A stretch of DNA of 64,000 bases from Advenella kashmirensis WT001. GTDB taxonomy: Bacteria > Pseudomonadota > Gammaproteobacteria > Burkholderiales > Burkholderiaceae_B. Position numbers and translations under genes: made by a program. The notes under the pieces were generated by a model. The model was not told where the DNA came from. It saw only the letters and a list, made by a program, of their open reading frames with translations, and did no database searches. Every line of letters starts with the position of its first letter. Within the stretch, counting starts at the first letter, position 1. Shown here piece after piece: positions 1 to 9,804 of this stretch. Where the stretch lies: positions 868,001 to 932,000 of the forward strand of contig NC_017964.1 of assembly GCF_000219915.2 (NCBI RefSeq), given 5' to 3'.

Positions 1-192
1 GGCTTACCTCAGGCATATCTGCCCGGAAAAAGCATGTTTGCGGTGGCCGGCAGTGTGTTTCAGGGAGAGTCCGGTGTCGCCATGGGCCTGTCCACCGTAT
101 CGGGTAACGGAAAATGGGTTCTGAAAGGCTCGATCACCAGCTCCAGTCGCGGCCAGGTGGGTGGCACGGTTGGTGTCGGATACCAATGGTAA
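1..192 (+). CDS. Trimeric autotransporter adhesin, C-terminal YadA-like anchor (5' truncated by window)
   Basis: Only the last 63 codons are inside the window, reading in frame from base 1 to the TAA at 190-192. The residues are glycine-rich with alternating hydrophobic positions. The segment contains AYLPGKSMFAVAGSVFQGESG and ends in VGGTVGVGYQW, the pattern of the YadA-type C-terminal beta-barrel anchor that closes on an aromatic residue. In this family three chains form one outer-membrane barrel that exports and holds a surface stalk and head used for adhesion. The stalk and head lie upstream and cannot be seen. The next gene is a TpgA-like lipoprotein, a known partner of such adhesins, which supports the call. 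Confidence 0.85.
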   Translation, partial: GLPQAYLPGKSMFAVAGSVFQGESGVAMGLSTVSGNGKWVLKGSITSSSRGQVGGTVGVGYQW

Positions 193-267
193 TAATGCAA
201 TAGAACACGCCGGTGCGTGCACGCATGCACCGGAGAAGAATCACCATGGTTTAAAGGGATACTTAAG

Positions 268-1074
268 ATGCGATATAAAATTTTCAAATCCAATCGGGCT
301 GCCTTCGCCGTGACAGCAATCATGACTGTACTCCTGGCCGGCTGCTCGACGCTAAGCGACGTTAAACCCGACGGCACCAGTGACAATGTGGTGTGGCCCG
401 ACGTAAACCGTATTACATTCGATAACAAGCAGGGCATTTATCCAACACAGCAAAGCATTTCACTGATTCGCCCCGGAATGACCAGGGACCAGCTCTATCA
501 TCTGCTTGGTCGCCCGCACTTTGATGAGGGTTTTGGCAGCGACGAATGGGATTATCTCATGCACTTTCCCGGCGCCGGTCAGGGTGCAAATGACGTGACC
601 CGTTGTCAGTTCAAGATTCTGTTCGACGCTGAGCATCTGGCCCGCAATATGTACTGGAAGCCGGTTGGTGACTCGGGCGCAGGCTGTCCTCCTGGCGCTG
701 CACCGCAAACCTATACCCTGAGCGCCGATGCGTTATTTGAATTTGATCGCTCTACGCTTAGCGATGTGACATCAGGCCGGCAGGCGCTGAGCAAGCTGGC
801 CGAAAGCCTGCGTGGCACGCAAGGCATCCGTGCCATTTCTGTTACAGGCCATACCGATAGGCTGGGCTCGAATGCGTATAATCAGCGCTTGTCTAAAGCC
901 CGGGCCGATACGGTACGCGGCTATTTGATCCAGAACGGCGTTGCTGCCGATCTGATCCATAGTCGGGGCATGGGAGAATCTCAGCCGGTGGCGCAATGCA
1001 ATAACGGTGACGAGGCAGCGCTGATCCGTTGTCTGGTGCCCAATCGCCGTGTCGAGGTGACGGTGGAAAAATAA
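268..1074 (+). CDS. TpgA-like OmpA-family lipoprotein (BamE-like domain plus OmpA C domain)
   Basis: A 268-residue protein. It begins with a signal peptide ending in a lipobox (LLAGC, cysteine at about residue 26), so it should be lipidated in the periplasm. Residues about 50-130 resemble the SmpA/OmlA (BamE) fold (SLIRPGMTRDQLYHLLGRPH). Residues about 155-268 form an OmpA-like peptidoglycan-binding domain with the signature TGHTDRLGSNAYNQRLSKAR and a final NRRVEV. This architecture matches TpgA, which binds both the AtaA adhesin and peptidoglycan in Acinetobacter, and the gene directly follows an autotransporter anchor. I chose the ATG at 268 because the signal peptide starts there; an in-frame ATG at 217 would add an unlikely 17 residues. 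Confidence 0.82.
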   Translation: MRYKIFKSNRAAFAVTAIMTVLLAGCSTLSDVKPDGTSDNVVWPDVNRITFDNKQGIYPTQQSISLIRPGMTRDQLYHLLGRPHFDEGFGSDEWDYLMHFPGAGQGANDVTRCQFKILFDAEHLARNMYWKPVGDSGAGCPPGAAPQTYTLSADALFEFDRSTLSDVTSGRQALSKLAESLRGTQGIRAISVTGHTDRLGSNAYNQRLSKARADTVRGYLIQNGVAADLIHSRGMGESQPVAQCNNGDEAALIRCLVPNRRVEVTVEK

Positions 1075-1128
1075 GTGATGTGTCAGACCCGAAGCCGCTT
1101 GCGATATACGTCCGGGTGATTTGAATTG

Positions 1129-1164
1129 CGCCCCTGTCTTGCGCAAACCTGCAGCACAGGGGCG
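1129..1164. terminator. Hairpin between convergent tpgA-like and mdcH genes
   Basis: A perfect 9-bp inverted repeat (CGCCCCTGT / ACAGGGGCG) lies in the gap between the + strand lipoprotein gene and the 3' end of the minus-strand mdc operon. There is no clear T-tract, so it is a probable bidirectional transcription barrier rather than a classical intrinsic terminator. A second hairpin (TGCCGGG / CCCGGCA, 1184-1203) follows. Confidence 0.5.
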
Positions 1165-1326
1165 TGATCATGTATCACGCATATGCCGGGATAACGCCCG
1201 GCAGGCACATCCCCTTGTTGCAAATGGTACTGGTTGCGGTACCGGAGATTCAATTGTTCACAACCAATATGATCATTCCGGAATATATGGCTCGGGTACC
1301 TTCACCCTGGTGATGACGCATTGGCA

Positions 1327-2249
1327 TCAACAGCGCGCCCGCACATTGTCAACCCACGTTTGTATCCCACTCGGGCTGCGGAAGTCATCGATTGATCTGG
1401 CAGGTACATCTGGATAGATGGCGTTCCACATACGAGCATAGCGCGACCCGGACCGATCTCAAGTACGGCATCCGGTTGCAATTCACGAACGGCTTGCAGG
1501 CAGGCTACCCAATTCATGGCATGGCTTATCTGCTCAGCCAGGGCGTCCAGCGCCTGCGCTACAAGCATGGCTGCGCGACCGTCCATGGCGCTATGCACTT
1601 TGAATGCCAGGGGCGCCTTATTGCAATAGGGCGCAAGGTGACGAGCGAAAGCCGGTGTCGCAGATTGCAGCAGCGCCGTATGCGATGGCGTCTGAACAGA
1701 CAGCCTGACCACGCGCATGGCGCCTTGATCGTAGGCCTGTTGACCGGCATGTTGCAAGTCTTGTTCGAAACCGCCAATGACATAGTGTTGCTCAGGGTTG
1801 ATGATGGCCAGATGCGTATTGCTGTTGGCGGTAATCGCCTCGATATTTTCCAGAGGCAAGCCCATGATGCTCGTTAAACCGGCCTGTGTTTGTATGCAAT
1901 CGTCCATGCAAGCAGCCCGTTGTGCTGCCAGAACGATTCCCTGCTGCATATCGAAAGCGCCGGCTGCGCTGCAAGCGGCCAACTCCCCCAGAGAATATCC
2001 CGCGGCGCAAATCGGTCGCGGCAGCAATGGTCGCAGTGTGTGCCACCATTGCAATTGAAACGCAAAGATAAACGGCTGAGCAATCCTGTTTTGTCCAAGT
2101 GTCTCGCAATGGACTGCAGCGTTATGCCAGACATCAGGCAGCTGTTTTGACAATTGTGCCGCCGTTTCTGGTGACACCATCGCCTGTAGCGCTTGAAAAT
2201 GCTCAGCAGATTGCTGTCCCTGGCCACTGAAGAGAATGGCAAGTCGCAT
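1327..2249 (-). CDS. mdcH: Malonate decarboxylase subunit epsilon, malonyl-CoA:ACP transacylase MdcH (frameshifted near 3' end)
   Basis: MdcH loads malonyl groups from malonyl-CoA onto the decarboxylase acyl carrier protein MdcC to prime the enzyme. The FabD-like fold shows FSGQGQQ at residues 7-13, the nucleophile motif GYSLGE with Ser86, and PSHTALL around the catalytic histidine. The start ATG at 2249 gives MRLAILFSGQGQQ; an upstream in-frame start would add nine unlikely residues. The reading frame breaks near 1430: restoring one base after AML converts an unrelated tail into MWNAIYPDVPARSIDDFRS, the family C-terminus, ending at a TGA at 1327-1329. The corrected length is 307 residues. 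It is the last gene of the mdc operon. Confidence 0.9.
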
Positions 2250-2279
2250 GTCAGAGGGACTCCAGAAACAGCACAATCC

Positions 2280-3125
2280 CTAGCAAATCGGCCGATCCGC
2301 CAGGCTCAGTCGACGGGCCACGAATTGCGTATGCAATGTCTGGGCCTGACTTTGCCAGTCCTGGACGTATACGCCACCACGGTCAAGAAACGTCGTTGCA
2401 GCTTCGCGGGCAAACGCCAGTCCTTGACGGCCGCCTCGCCAAAGCAGATTGGTGTCTTCAAGTTCAGCCATCAGTGTAAAAAAACACTGAACGGCGGCCA
2501 GTTGCGTGCACTGGGTTTGTGCAAGCGCCGCACGATAGGCCGGTAAGCCGATCCTGATGGCCGAGGGAAAGCCCGCGGCAGCCTCGGCCCGCGCACCTCC
2601 ACTACCGTAACGGCGTTGAACGACTGCGCCGTGACTATCCTGTGTGGTTTTTGCCGTAACCATGATGGCTGGCCCCCACAGATCTGCAACGCGCTGGCTC
2701 ACCGATTCGGCCGAGCACGAACCGGCAAGGGCAATATCAATGCCCGCTGCTGCACATAGCAACCCCAGGTTGAAAATTGCTCCGCGGTGAGTATTGACGC
2801 CATTGGTGGCCTGCAGCATGCGCTGTTCTGCGTCCATGCCGCAATATTGCAACTGTGCATAAGTTGGTGTTTGCATGCCCAAGCGAGCGATCGCTGGAAA
2901 ATACCCTCGCAGTGCCTGAAGGCTTCGCACAAAGGTACTGAAATCCATGTCAGTATGGCTGCCGCTGTCAACAGGGCTGACCAGGCCCGGTTTAGGCGCC
3001 AGGGCGACCTCCCGATACAGCGCGCCGATTGCCAGCCGGCCAATTGCTTCAGGCGTCAATGCCGGCGACATTTGGCGGGCGGCCTGATCAGTCACGTGTT
3101 CAGGTCTGAGGGACTCAGCAAACAT
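2280..3125 (-). CDS. mdcB: Triphosphoribosyl-dephospho-CoA synthase MdcB
   Basis: A 281-residue CitG/MdcB-family protein. The family joins ATP-derived triphosphoribose to 3'-dephospho-CoA, making the precursor of the unusual prosthetic group carried by MdcC. Typical stretches are YREVALAPKPGLVSPVDSGSHTDM at residues about 38-60 and a Gly-rich TNGVNTHRGAIFNLG. The gene overlaps the 3' end of mdcG by 11 bp and is followed 30 bp later by mdcH, fitting a single operon. The reading frame is intact and the length is normal for the family. Confidence 0.92.
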   Translation of the reverse strand: MFAESLRPEHVTDQAARQMSPALTPEAIGRLAIGALYREVALAPKPGLVSPVDSGSHTDMDFSTFVRSLQALRGYFPAIARLGMQTPTYAQLQYCGMDAEQRMLQATNGVNTHRGAIFNLGLLCAAAGIDIALAGSCSAESVSQRVADLWGPAIMVTAKTTQDSHGAVVQRRYGSGGARAEAAAGFPSAIRIGLPAYRAALAQTQCTQLAAVQCFFTLMAELEDTNLLWRGGRQGLAFAREAATTFLDRGGVYVQDWQSQAQTLHTQFVARRLSLADRPIC

Positions 3126-3786
3126 GATCGTGTTCCTTTAACCGCGACAGCAGGTCTGTCAGGCACAGTAATGCTACGCTGGCATTATCCTTGGCGACAA
3201 CGCGCAGTGCCGGCTGCAATAACGTTCGGGAAAGCTCCTTCCAATTGACGGCCGGACCACTGGCAAAGCGTATTTCACCATCCAGTGAGCAGGGCAGTGC
3301 TTGTTGGGCCTGTTGCAGGGCTTTAATGCAGGGATCAAGCTGAGCCACATGTGCAATATCGCAGACAACGTCAATGTCCGACCTGTCGTGTCGATATGTC
3401 GTTCCGCTGAGCATTTCCCATGCGAGCGATCCGTACACACTAACAGTAATATCGTGTGACTCACATTTCTGCAGCAGATGTTTCAATGGCGCTGCAATCG
3501 CTGCAGTGCATGTATTTACGCCATCAGCGAGGGCTAGCGGGGGTGTGATTGCCCGGATAGCATCGGGACAGATTGAGACGCTGATTCGTCTGTGCACTGC
3601 CTCTGGTGGCAATGTCAGGCCCAAGAGGATCTGGGCATCAGCCGCTGCGGGTTGCCGGGCTACCACCAGCGGGTGCCGGGCGTGCAGCCAACGCTGCAGT
3701 GCGGCTTGCGCGGTTGGACTCTGCACAGGGCTGAGCAACTGGTACTCTGCGTTTGAGTACAGATAGGCAAGGTCATGGCGACGCAT
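3115..3786 (-). CDS. mdcG: Phosphoribosyl-dephospho-CoA transferase MdcG (malonate decarboxylase holo-ACP synthase)
   Basis: A 223-residue protein that in the family transfers the phosphoribosyl-dephospho-CoA group made by MdcB onto a serine of the carrier protein MdcC. It shows the nucleotidyltransferase-like signature VYGSLAWEMLSG followed by DRSDIDVVCD, whose acidic residues would bind metal. It lies 9 bp after mdcE and overlaps mdcB. Intact. Confidence 0.9.
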   Translation of the reverse strand: MRRHDLAYLYSNAEYQLLSPVQSPTAQAALQRWLHARHPLVVARQPAAADAQILLGLTLPPEAVHRRISVSICPDAIRAITPPLALADGVNTCTAAIAAPLKHLLQKCESHDITVSVYGSLAWEMLSGTTYRHDRSDIDVVCDIAHVAQLDPCIKALQQAQQALPCSLDGEIRFASGPAVNWKELSRTLLQPALRVVAKDNASVALLCLTDLLSRLKEHDHVC

Positions 3787-3795
3787 GATTATCTC

Positions 3796-4506
3796 CTAGG
3801 CTGCCAGGATCTGATCGACAATGCTGGCCGCCTGTACCCGTCCGGTTCTATCCTGAGCCGCCAGCATGCGAAGGTCTGTGCCAGCGCGAGTCTTTAACAA
3901 TTGAGCAAGTGCAGCATCAAGCAGCGTGGCAGAGGGTGCCTGCCATATAGCCTCGATTGCACCCATGCGCTGGTAGTTTTCCGCGCCAGGTGCAAAGGTA
4001 GGGGCACTGGCTGACAGCTCCACCAATTTTGCATGATCTATCTTGGTCACACGCGCCATGGCTTTCAAATCCATGACCCGAACTTGCGAGCTGGCCAGCG
4101 CGTAGGCGCGGTCTGCCATGAGACCAAAAGACAAGTAGCCGCCGCTGACCGCCTCTCCGGTGACCAGGCTCAGGCTGACGTGACCAAGGCGTCGGGCCAG
4201 ATCGACGCAGGCTGCCAGATGCGCCAGGCTTCCATTCAGGCAAAGTAGCTCCTGAGCTCGCGATAACGCCTGGCCCTGGGTGTCGACCAGAAATATCAGT
4301 GGTCGACGCGGATGCGCCTGGATCGTGACTAATATCTGCTGGGCCAGGTACAGCGCGATCTCGTGGTCGATAGCGGCAGCATCCGTGGTTCCCAGTACGG
4401 TAACGTCGCCAGCGGTGGTGCTTGCGGTTCCCGCCAGTTGATGCCCATCGACTCGAACTTGATGTCCTGCCGGGAACAGGGCATCCAGAATGGTACTCAG
4501 GTTCAT
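3796..4506 (-). CDS. mdcE: Malonate decarboxylase gamma subunit MdcE
   Basis: A 236-residue crotonase-like carboxyltransferase subunit. With MdcD it decarboxylates malonyl-S-ACP to acetyl-S-ACP and CO2 in the cytoplasm. Residues LIFLVDTQGQALSRAQELL and SLVTGEAVSGGYLSFGLMADRAYAL match the acyl-CoA-carboxyltransferase alpha-type fold. Its ATG overlaps the mdcD stop by 4 bp, so translation is probably coupled and the two subunits would be made in equal amounts. Intact. Confidence 0.92.
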   Translation of the reverse strand: MNLSTILDALFPAGHQVRVDGHQLAGTASTTAGDVTVLGTTDAAAIDHEIALYLAQQILVTIQAHPRRPLIFLVDTQGQALSRAQELLCLNGSLAHLAACVDLARRLGHVSLSLVTGEAVSGGYLSFGLMADRAYALASSQVRVMDLKAMARVTKIDHAKLVELSASAPTFAPGAENYQRMGAIEAIWQAPSATLLDAALAQLLKTRAGTDLRMLAAQDRTGRVQAASIVDQILAA

Positions 4507-5417
4507 GTGTAAAGCTCCTTATGCAGTCGGGCCAGGTCCGTACAGTTCATCATGGGGATGTTGACGGGAGTTGGAATGCCCAGGGCCTGCCACACTTGCA
4601 AGCCATCGCGCATACCTTTGAAACGCTCCAATCGAGCCAGCAGGCGCGCCTGGTTCTGTTTCTGCGCATCCAGATCAGGTGGTGCAAATTTATTCTCCGC
4701 AATAAGCTGTTTTGCCGTATCCCGGAATGCAAATGGATCGTCTTCGACCAGAGCAGCGCAATCGTTCATCAGATACCGGTGCTTACCGCCCGTTACGCGC
4801 CACACCAGCGCCCGATCACGGGAGTCGAACTCCTCGACACCAGCCACGGTTTCGATAACTTCAGGACCGGACAGCGCCAGCCGGCCTTCTTCAGACATGA
4901 CAATTGCCGAACAAAGGCTGGTTACAATGCCCATGCCGCCGAACGCGCCGCAACTGCCGCCTACCAATGCCACTACCGGTACACCAGCGGCGCGCGTGTC
5001 CAGTATGGCGCGCATGATTTCGGAAATGGCGATCAATCCGGCATTGGCTTCATGTAACCTGACGCCGCCCGAGTCGACCAGAAACAGGACGGCAGCGGGT
5101 TTGTCGCGTATGGCACGGCGCAGCAGGCCAACAATTTTGGCGCCATGGATTTCGCCAACTGCTCCGCCCATGAACTGGCCTTCCTGCGCGATAATGAATA
5201 CCGGGCTTTTATTCAGTGCGCCTTCGCCAATGACAACCCCGTCGTCGAAGGCACCGGGGATATCCAGTGCCGCCAGATGCGTGCTGGGTGCGCTCTCTGT
5301 CGGCGGCAGCAGTTCCCGAAAGCTGCCGTTGTCCAGTATCCAGGAAAGACGCTGTCGGGCAGTGGCTTCGAAGTAACTATGGCGTAACGACAGCACTGGT
5401 CGGTTTTCTGTGATCAT
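4503..5417 (-). CDS. mdcD: Malonate decarboxylase beta subunit MdcD
   Basis: A 304-residue carboxyltransferase-fold protein pairing with MdcE in malonyl-S-ACP decarboxylation. It shows FLVDSGGVRLHEANAGL and VVALVGGSCGAFGGMGIV, the oxyanion-hole segments of this family, and begins YFEATARQRLSWILDNGSFREL as biotin-independent MdcD proteins do. It overlaps mdcC (4 bp) and mdcE (4 bp). No biotin carrier or membrane pump is encoded nearby, so this is the biotin-independent soluble form. Intact. Confidence 0.93.
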   Translation of the reverse strand: MITENRPVLSLRHSYFEATARQRLSWILDNGSFRELLPPTESAPSTHLAALDIPGAFDDGVVIGEGALNKSPVFIIAQEGQFMGGAVGEIHGAKIVGLLRRAIRDKPAAVLFLVDSGGVRLHEANAGLIAISEIMRAILDTRAAGVPVVALVGGSCGAFGGMGIVTSLCSAIVMSEEGRLALSGPEVIETVAGVEEFDSRDRALVWRVTGGKHRYLMNDCAALVEDDPFAFRDTAKQLIAENKFAPPDLDAQKQNQARLLARLERFKGMRDGLQVWQALGIPTPVNIPMMNCTDLARLHKELYT

Positions 5418-5728
5418 CTCAGACCTCCTGCATATTGACTGATTGCCTGGGCAAGCCTGAGCGTGACCACCGCGGGTGTCGCACCCATATCATTAATGGC
5501 GATGTGCGTGCCGCCTGCAGCATGGTGAGATATAAACTCTGTCAGAACGGCTTGCCAGATATCCCCGAATCCGCGGGCAGATGTTTGTATCTGTATTGTG
5601 CAGGACGTCGCAGTGTCTGCGGGCCGGATCAGCACTTCAAGATTGCCCGAGCCAACCACGCCGCACAGCACGGCGCCACTAGCGGGTTTGATGGTGGGTG
5701 TTGAAAAAAGATATTCAAGTTTTTCCAT
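5414..5728 (-). CDS. mdcC: Malonate decarboxylase acyl carrier protein MdcC (delta subunit)
   Basis: A 104-residue carrier protein. The serine in GVVGSGNLEVLI (about residue 27) is the expected attachment point of the triphosphoribosyl-dephospho-CoA derived group, on which the acetyl/malonyl cycle runs. It starts 6 bp after the restored stop of mdcA and overlaps mdcD by 4 bp. Intact and of normal length. Confidence 0.92.
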   Translation of the reverse strand: MEKLEYLFSTPTIKPASGAVLCGVVGSGNLEVLIRPADTATSCTIQIQTSARGFGDIWQAVLTEFISHHAAGGTHIAINDMGATPAVVTLRLAQAISQYAGGLR

Positions 5729-5734
5729 GGAGAA

Positions 5735-7388
5735 TCACCAATTGCGGAATCGGGAAGGGGGGCGTAAAGATCGCCAGACCATCTGACCAGATCTTTGACC
5801 GAGCGGGCCGCCAGCAGATCCCGCGTTGCCATGCGAGGATCAATGCCCAGATCTTCGGGGCGGCGCACCACGCCGCGATCGCGCAAATTTTCGACCATGC
5901 GTCGATCGCGTGCCATGCCCACCGGTGTAAAGCCGGCGACGCCGCGAATGGCCTGGGCGCGTTCTTCGGCGCTGCGACAAAGAAGCAGATTGGCAATGCC
6001 TTCTTCGGTCACGATATGCGTGACATCGTCGCCATAAATCATGATGGGTGGCAACTCGGCGTCCATGGCTGCTTTCAGTTGCCAGGCGTCCAGCTCCTCC
6101 ACAAATACCGGGGTCATATGTTCGCGAAAGGTTTCTACGGTTTGCACAACCAGCTTGCGCCCGCGTATGGCGTCGGGCCCGCCTGCCTCTCTGCCCGCCT
6201 TGAGCCAGGCGGCAGAGGCATGCCGCCTGCCATGCGGGTCTGAGCCCATATTGGGCGCGCCGCCGAAACCCGTAATGCGCCCAGTGGTTGCCGTTGAGCT
6301 ATTGCCGGCCAGATCGATTTGCAGTGTTGAGCCGATGAACATATCGCAGGCATACAGGCCGGCTGTCTGGCTAAATGCACGATTCGAACGCATACTGCCG
6401 TCCCTACCGGTGAAAAAGACATCGGGGCGGGCGGCAATGTAATTTTCCATGCCCACTTCGGAGCCAAAGCTATGGATGGATTGCACACAACCGGACTCAA
6501 TCGCGGGAATGAGGGTGGGGTGGGGGTTCAGGGCCAGTGGCTGCAGATTTTTCCTTTCAGGCCAAGTTCGGTTGCATACGTGGGCAATAGCAGCTCGATC
6601 GCAGCGGTATCAAAGCCAATTCCATGATTGAGCCGTTGTACCCCGTACTCGGCGTAGATACCTTTGATAGCCATCATGGCCATCAGGATTTGCACTTCTG
6701 TAATCTGAGCCGGATCCCGGGTGAACAGGGGTTCAATATAGTTGGGGCGCGGTGCGACTACGGTAAAGTCGACCCAATCCGCCGGAATATCGACCCGTGG
6801 AAGTTTGTCCAATCGTTCATTGACCTGAGCGATCACGATTCCGCTGCGAAACGCCGTGGCCTCTACGATGGCGGGTGTATCTTCGGTATTCGGGCCGGTG
6901 TACAGGTTACCGGCAGCATCGGCGGCCTGCGCCGCAATCAGGCAGACATTGGGGGTCAGATCGGTAAAGTAGCGACCGAACAGTTCCAGATAAGTATGGA
7001 TAGCGCCGATCTCGATCTGTTTGTCCTGTACCAGTCGCGCCAGCCGGCCCCCTTGCGGGCCTGAAAAAGAAAAATCCAGTCGGCTGGCAATGCCGTTCTC
7101 AAACAGATCCAGATGACTGGGCAGGGCGAGCACAGACTGCACCATATGCAGATGATGCAATCGTTGCGGATCACAAGCAGCTAGCGAGTCGGCCAGAAAA
7201 TCGGCCTGCTTCTGGTTATTGCCTTCCAGGCACACGCGGTCATCAGGTTCAATTACCGCCTGCAGCAACTGAGTGATCTGCTCTTGGCTGATTTGAGGGC
7301 CCAGTCCCAGGTTGGCTGCGCGTTCCAGACGTCGCTGTCGTCCGCGCTTTCGTTTATCCCAGACTTGTGGGGTGCCGGTGTGATTCAT
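5735..7388 (-). CDS. mdcA: Malonate decarboxylase alpha subunit MdcA, acetyl-S-ACP:malonate ACP transferase (two frameshifts)
   Basis: MdcA exchanges the acetyl group on MdcC for malonate. The corrected length is 551 residues. The N-terminal part has RVCLEGNNQKQADFLADSL; the C-terminal part has SFGSEVGMENYIAARPDVFFTGRDGS and GFGGAPNMGSDPHGRRH, typical of this CoA-transferase family. The frame breaks near 6536-6539, where one more G after CAC TGG restores HWALNPHPTLIPAIESG. It breaks again near 5756-5761 in a C6 run, where a seventh C restores the family ending SRFRNW and a TGA at 5735. I use ATG 7388 (MNHTGTPQVWDKR); the in-frame ATG six codons upstream is less likely. It is the first enzyme gene after the transporter genes. 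Confidence 0.92.
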
Positions 7389-7409
7389 AAAATATTCCTG
7401 TTGCATAAA

Positions 7410-8177
7410 TTAACCGAATAACGCTCTTGTCGCGAGAAACAGCACAGAAGGCCCCATCAGACAGCCCAGGCCGGTATAAAAGGTTGCCGTCAGTGCGCCA
7501 TAAGGGACCAGACGCGGGTCTGTCGCTGCCAGACCTGCCGCGACACCGCTAGTCGTTCCTGCCATGCCGCCAAAGACCATCGCTGAGCGTGGATTATCCA
7601 GGCGCATGAATCTAGCGGTTGCGGGCGTAAAGACCATGACAAGAATGGCCTTGATCAGGCCCACGCCGATGGACAGGGCAATGACGTCAGAACTGGCACC
7701 GATTGCTGCACCCGTAACAGGACCGACAATGTAGGTCATGGCCCCGGCGCCGATGGTCGCCATGGATACCGCGTCCCGATAGCCGAATGCATAGGCAACG
7801 CTGGCCCCCACAACGAATGGGAGTACGATACCCAGCATCAGGGAAACCATGCCGATGAGGCCTGCCTTTTTAACTTCTTCTACCTGCACGTCAAATGCCG
7901 TCGCAACGATGGCAAAATCGCGCAACATGGCGCCGCCCATCAGCCCTATCCCGGCAAACAGCTTGACGTCGGCCAAGCCTTTTGTGCCACCCGTTTCCAT
8001 TCCACCCCAATAGGCAAGTATCAGGCCAATCACAATGGCAATGGCTGAGCCATGTACGCGTCCATTGGTCAGTCGTCTTGACAGATGGCCTGATATCCAT
8101 ATGATCAGGCCAACGAAAGCGAAGGCAGCGATCAGATTGTTCTGCATAATTGCCTGTTTCAACATATCCATGGTCAT
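7410..8177 (-). CDS. mdcM: Malonate transporter subunit MdcM/MadM
   Basis: A 255-residue integral membrane protein with about seven to eight hydrophobic helices. It matches the MadM family, which with the small MadL subunit imports malonate with sodium or protons. Recognisable stretches are GGAMLRDFAIVATAFDVQVEE and GVAAGLAATDPRLVPYGALTATFYTG. It sits between mdcL and mdcA with short gaps, the standard mdcLM-ACDE order of Acinetobacter and Pseudomonas. A second ATG six bases in (8171) is also possible. Intact. Confidence 0.9.
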   Translation of the reverse strand: MTMDMLKQAIMQNNLIAAFAFVGLIIWISGHLSRRLTNGRVHGSAIAIVIGLILAYWGGMETGGTKGLADVKLFAGIGLMGGAMLRDFAIVATAFDVQVEEVKKAGLIGMVSLMLGIVLPFVVGASVAYAFGYRDAVSMATIGAGAMTYIVGPVTGAAIGASSDVIALSIGVGLIKAILVMVFTPATARFMRLDNPRSAMVFGGMAGTTSGVAAGLAATDPRLVPYGALTATFYTGLGCLMGPSVLFLATRALFG

Positions 8178-8186
8178 GTCTCCCCG

Positions 8187-8587
8187 TCAGGCCTGATCAG
8201 CAGCGAGGCTGGCTTGCCAGGTAGCGCCGGCATCCTCAGGGCCGGAGCGATTGATGATCGCGATAACGCATACTGTTAGCGCCACCGTCAGGATTGCACC
8301 CAGGATGGCGACCGGGCCGCCCTTGAGTGCGGCTACGACATTTTGCTGTGAGGCCATGGCAATCACGATGGGAATATACATGGCAGACCAGAACCCCACG
8401 CCGGCCAATGTGGTGGCGGGCATGAGTCCTTTTTTGTGAAGGTAGCTACGGGCTGCAATGAGCAGCATCATAGAGATGCCGACTCCACCACGTTGGCCTT
8501 CACGCCGATGAGCATGCCCAGCAGGTCGCCAATGTAGACTCCAAGTAAATGACATGCAGCCAGTATGGCTGTACCGTAAATAATCAT
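8187..8587 (-). CDS. mdcL: Malonate transporter subunit MdcL/MadL (frameshifted)
   Basis: The small membrane subunit of the malonate carrier, 133 residues after correction. It starts MIIYGTAILAACHLLGVYIGDLLG at 8587, the family N-terminus. The frame breaks at about 8486-8491 inside what should be GVKANVGGVGISMMLL; one added G in the GG run of codon GTG-GTG restores it. The remainder has three more hydrophobic helices and ends ATWQASLAADQA. It is the first gene of the operon and is transcribed away from mdcR. Confidence 0.87.
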
Positions 8588-8857
8588 GGTTTTGTCTCCG
8601 GATGTTTTTGCTGTGTAGTTAAGCGTTTTTTGTGCCGAAAGGGACTCGTGCTGCATAAGGCGATGCCAACCTCACACAAACTCCTTTTCGTAAGACAGAC
8701 AATAGACAGGGATGATGGGCTTTTCAATCAACCTGCATGTACAATCGTTTAGCCTGAGGTTAAATATTTCGTTGTCCCGTCCTGCGTTTCTATAGTCAAC
8801 GAGCAGGTTGTTTGGCCCGGCCTATCGTTTACCCTAGACATCCAATGAGTTAAACCC
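8588..8857. promoter_or_regulatory. mdcL/mdcR divergent control region
   Basis: This 270-bp gap separates the divergent mdcLMACDEGBH operon and mdcR, so both promoters and the MdcR operator should lie here. I could not pick out a convincing -35/-10 pair or a clear LysR T-N11-A dyad by eye. Confidence 0.4.
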
Positions 8858-9804
8858 ATGGCCATTGATGAATCCATTACCCTGAAAAAACTGGAAGTCT
8901 TTCTGGCTTTCATGGAGCGCAACAATCTGGCCCGGGTCGCAGAGGATCTGGGTCAGAGCGTTGTCAGCGTACACCGCGCCTTGCATTCACTTGAGCAGGC
9001 CATTGGCTGCCCGCTGTTCAAGCTGGAAGGAAGAAATCTGGTCCCGCAGGATACGGCGCACCGACTGGCTGAATCTGCCCGTCGGGTCGTAGCCGAGTGC
9101 GAAGAGGGCATCCAGGCAGTGCGAGACATGGCGGGCATTAATGCGTCGCGGTTGCGGCTGGGCGCCATCTATTCGCTTACCTTGCATTGCATTCCGCACC
9201 TGATTGTCGGAACAAAGTTGCGCAAGGACGGGCTCAATATAGAGCTGACACTGGTTCCAATGATGAACTGCTGCAAAAGCTGCAAGATGGCAGACTGGAT
9301 GCCATTGTCATCGGGGTGCATGACGGTATTGCCAGCAAGCGCCTGATTACGGTGCCATTATTCTCGGACGAAATGTTTTTGGCTGTCCCTCTGGATTCTC
9401 CGTATGCGAATCGTGCCGAGGTTGATTTGCAGGAGCTGGCCAGCGAGAACTTTGTGACTCTGGCCGATGGGTTCATCACATCATTCAGTTTTAACCAGAT
9501 GATGGAGAATGCGGGAATTTCACCTGTGATAGGAATGCATGTGGGCGATATTTTTTCGCTAATCAATCTGGTGAGCAACGGCATGGGAATCAGTTTGTTG
9601 CCTGGGCGAATTGCATCGTTTACACCACGTATCAAATTGATTCCATTAAGTCCCGGTCATGCCTATTCCCAACACATTGCGTTGCTGTTTCTGGATAGCC
9701 GGGAACAGGATCGCAATTTGCTTGCCTTGGCGGCAGAGGGCCGCACCTACAGTCGCCGCCTGTTGCGAGGCGCAGATTTCCCCATGTTTGGAGAGGCCGA
9801 ATGA
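8858..9804 (+). CDS. mdcR: Malonate utilisation LysR-type regulator MdcR (frameshifted)
   Basis: A LysR-family activator, 315 residues after correction. The N-terminal winged HTH (LKKLEVFLAFMERNNLARVAEDLGQSVVSVHRALHSLEQAIG) is close to known MdcR proteins. The effector domain follows from about residue 95. The frame breaks near 9252, where CTGGTTCC should read CTGGGTTCC, giving LTLGSNDELLQKLQDGRLDAIVIG. The gene is divergent from the malonate operon, as is usual, and probably activates it in response to malonate or malonyl-CoA. Confidence 0.88.
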
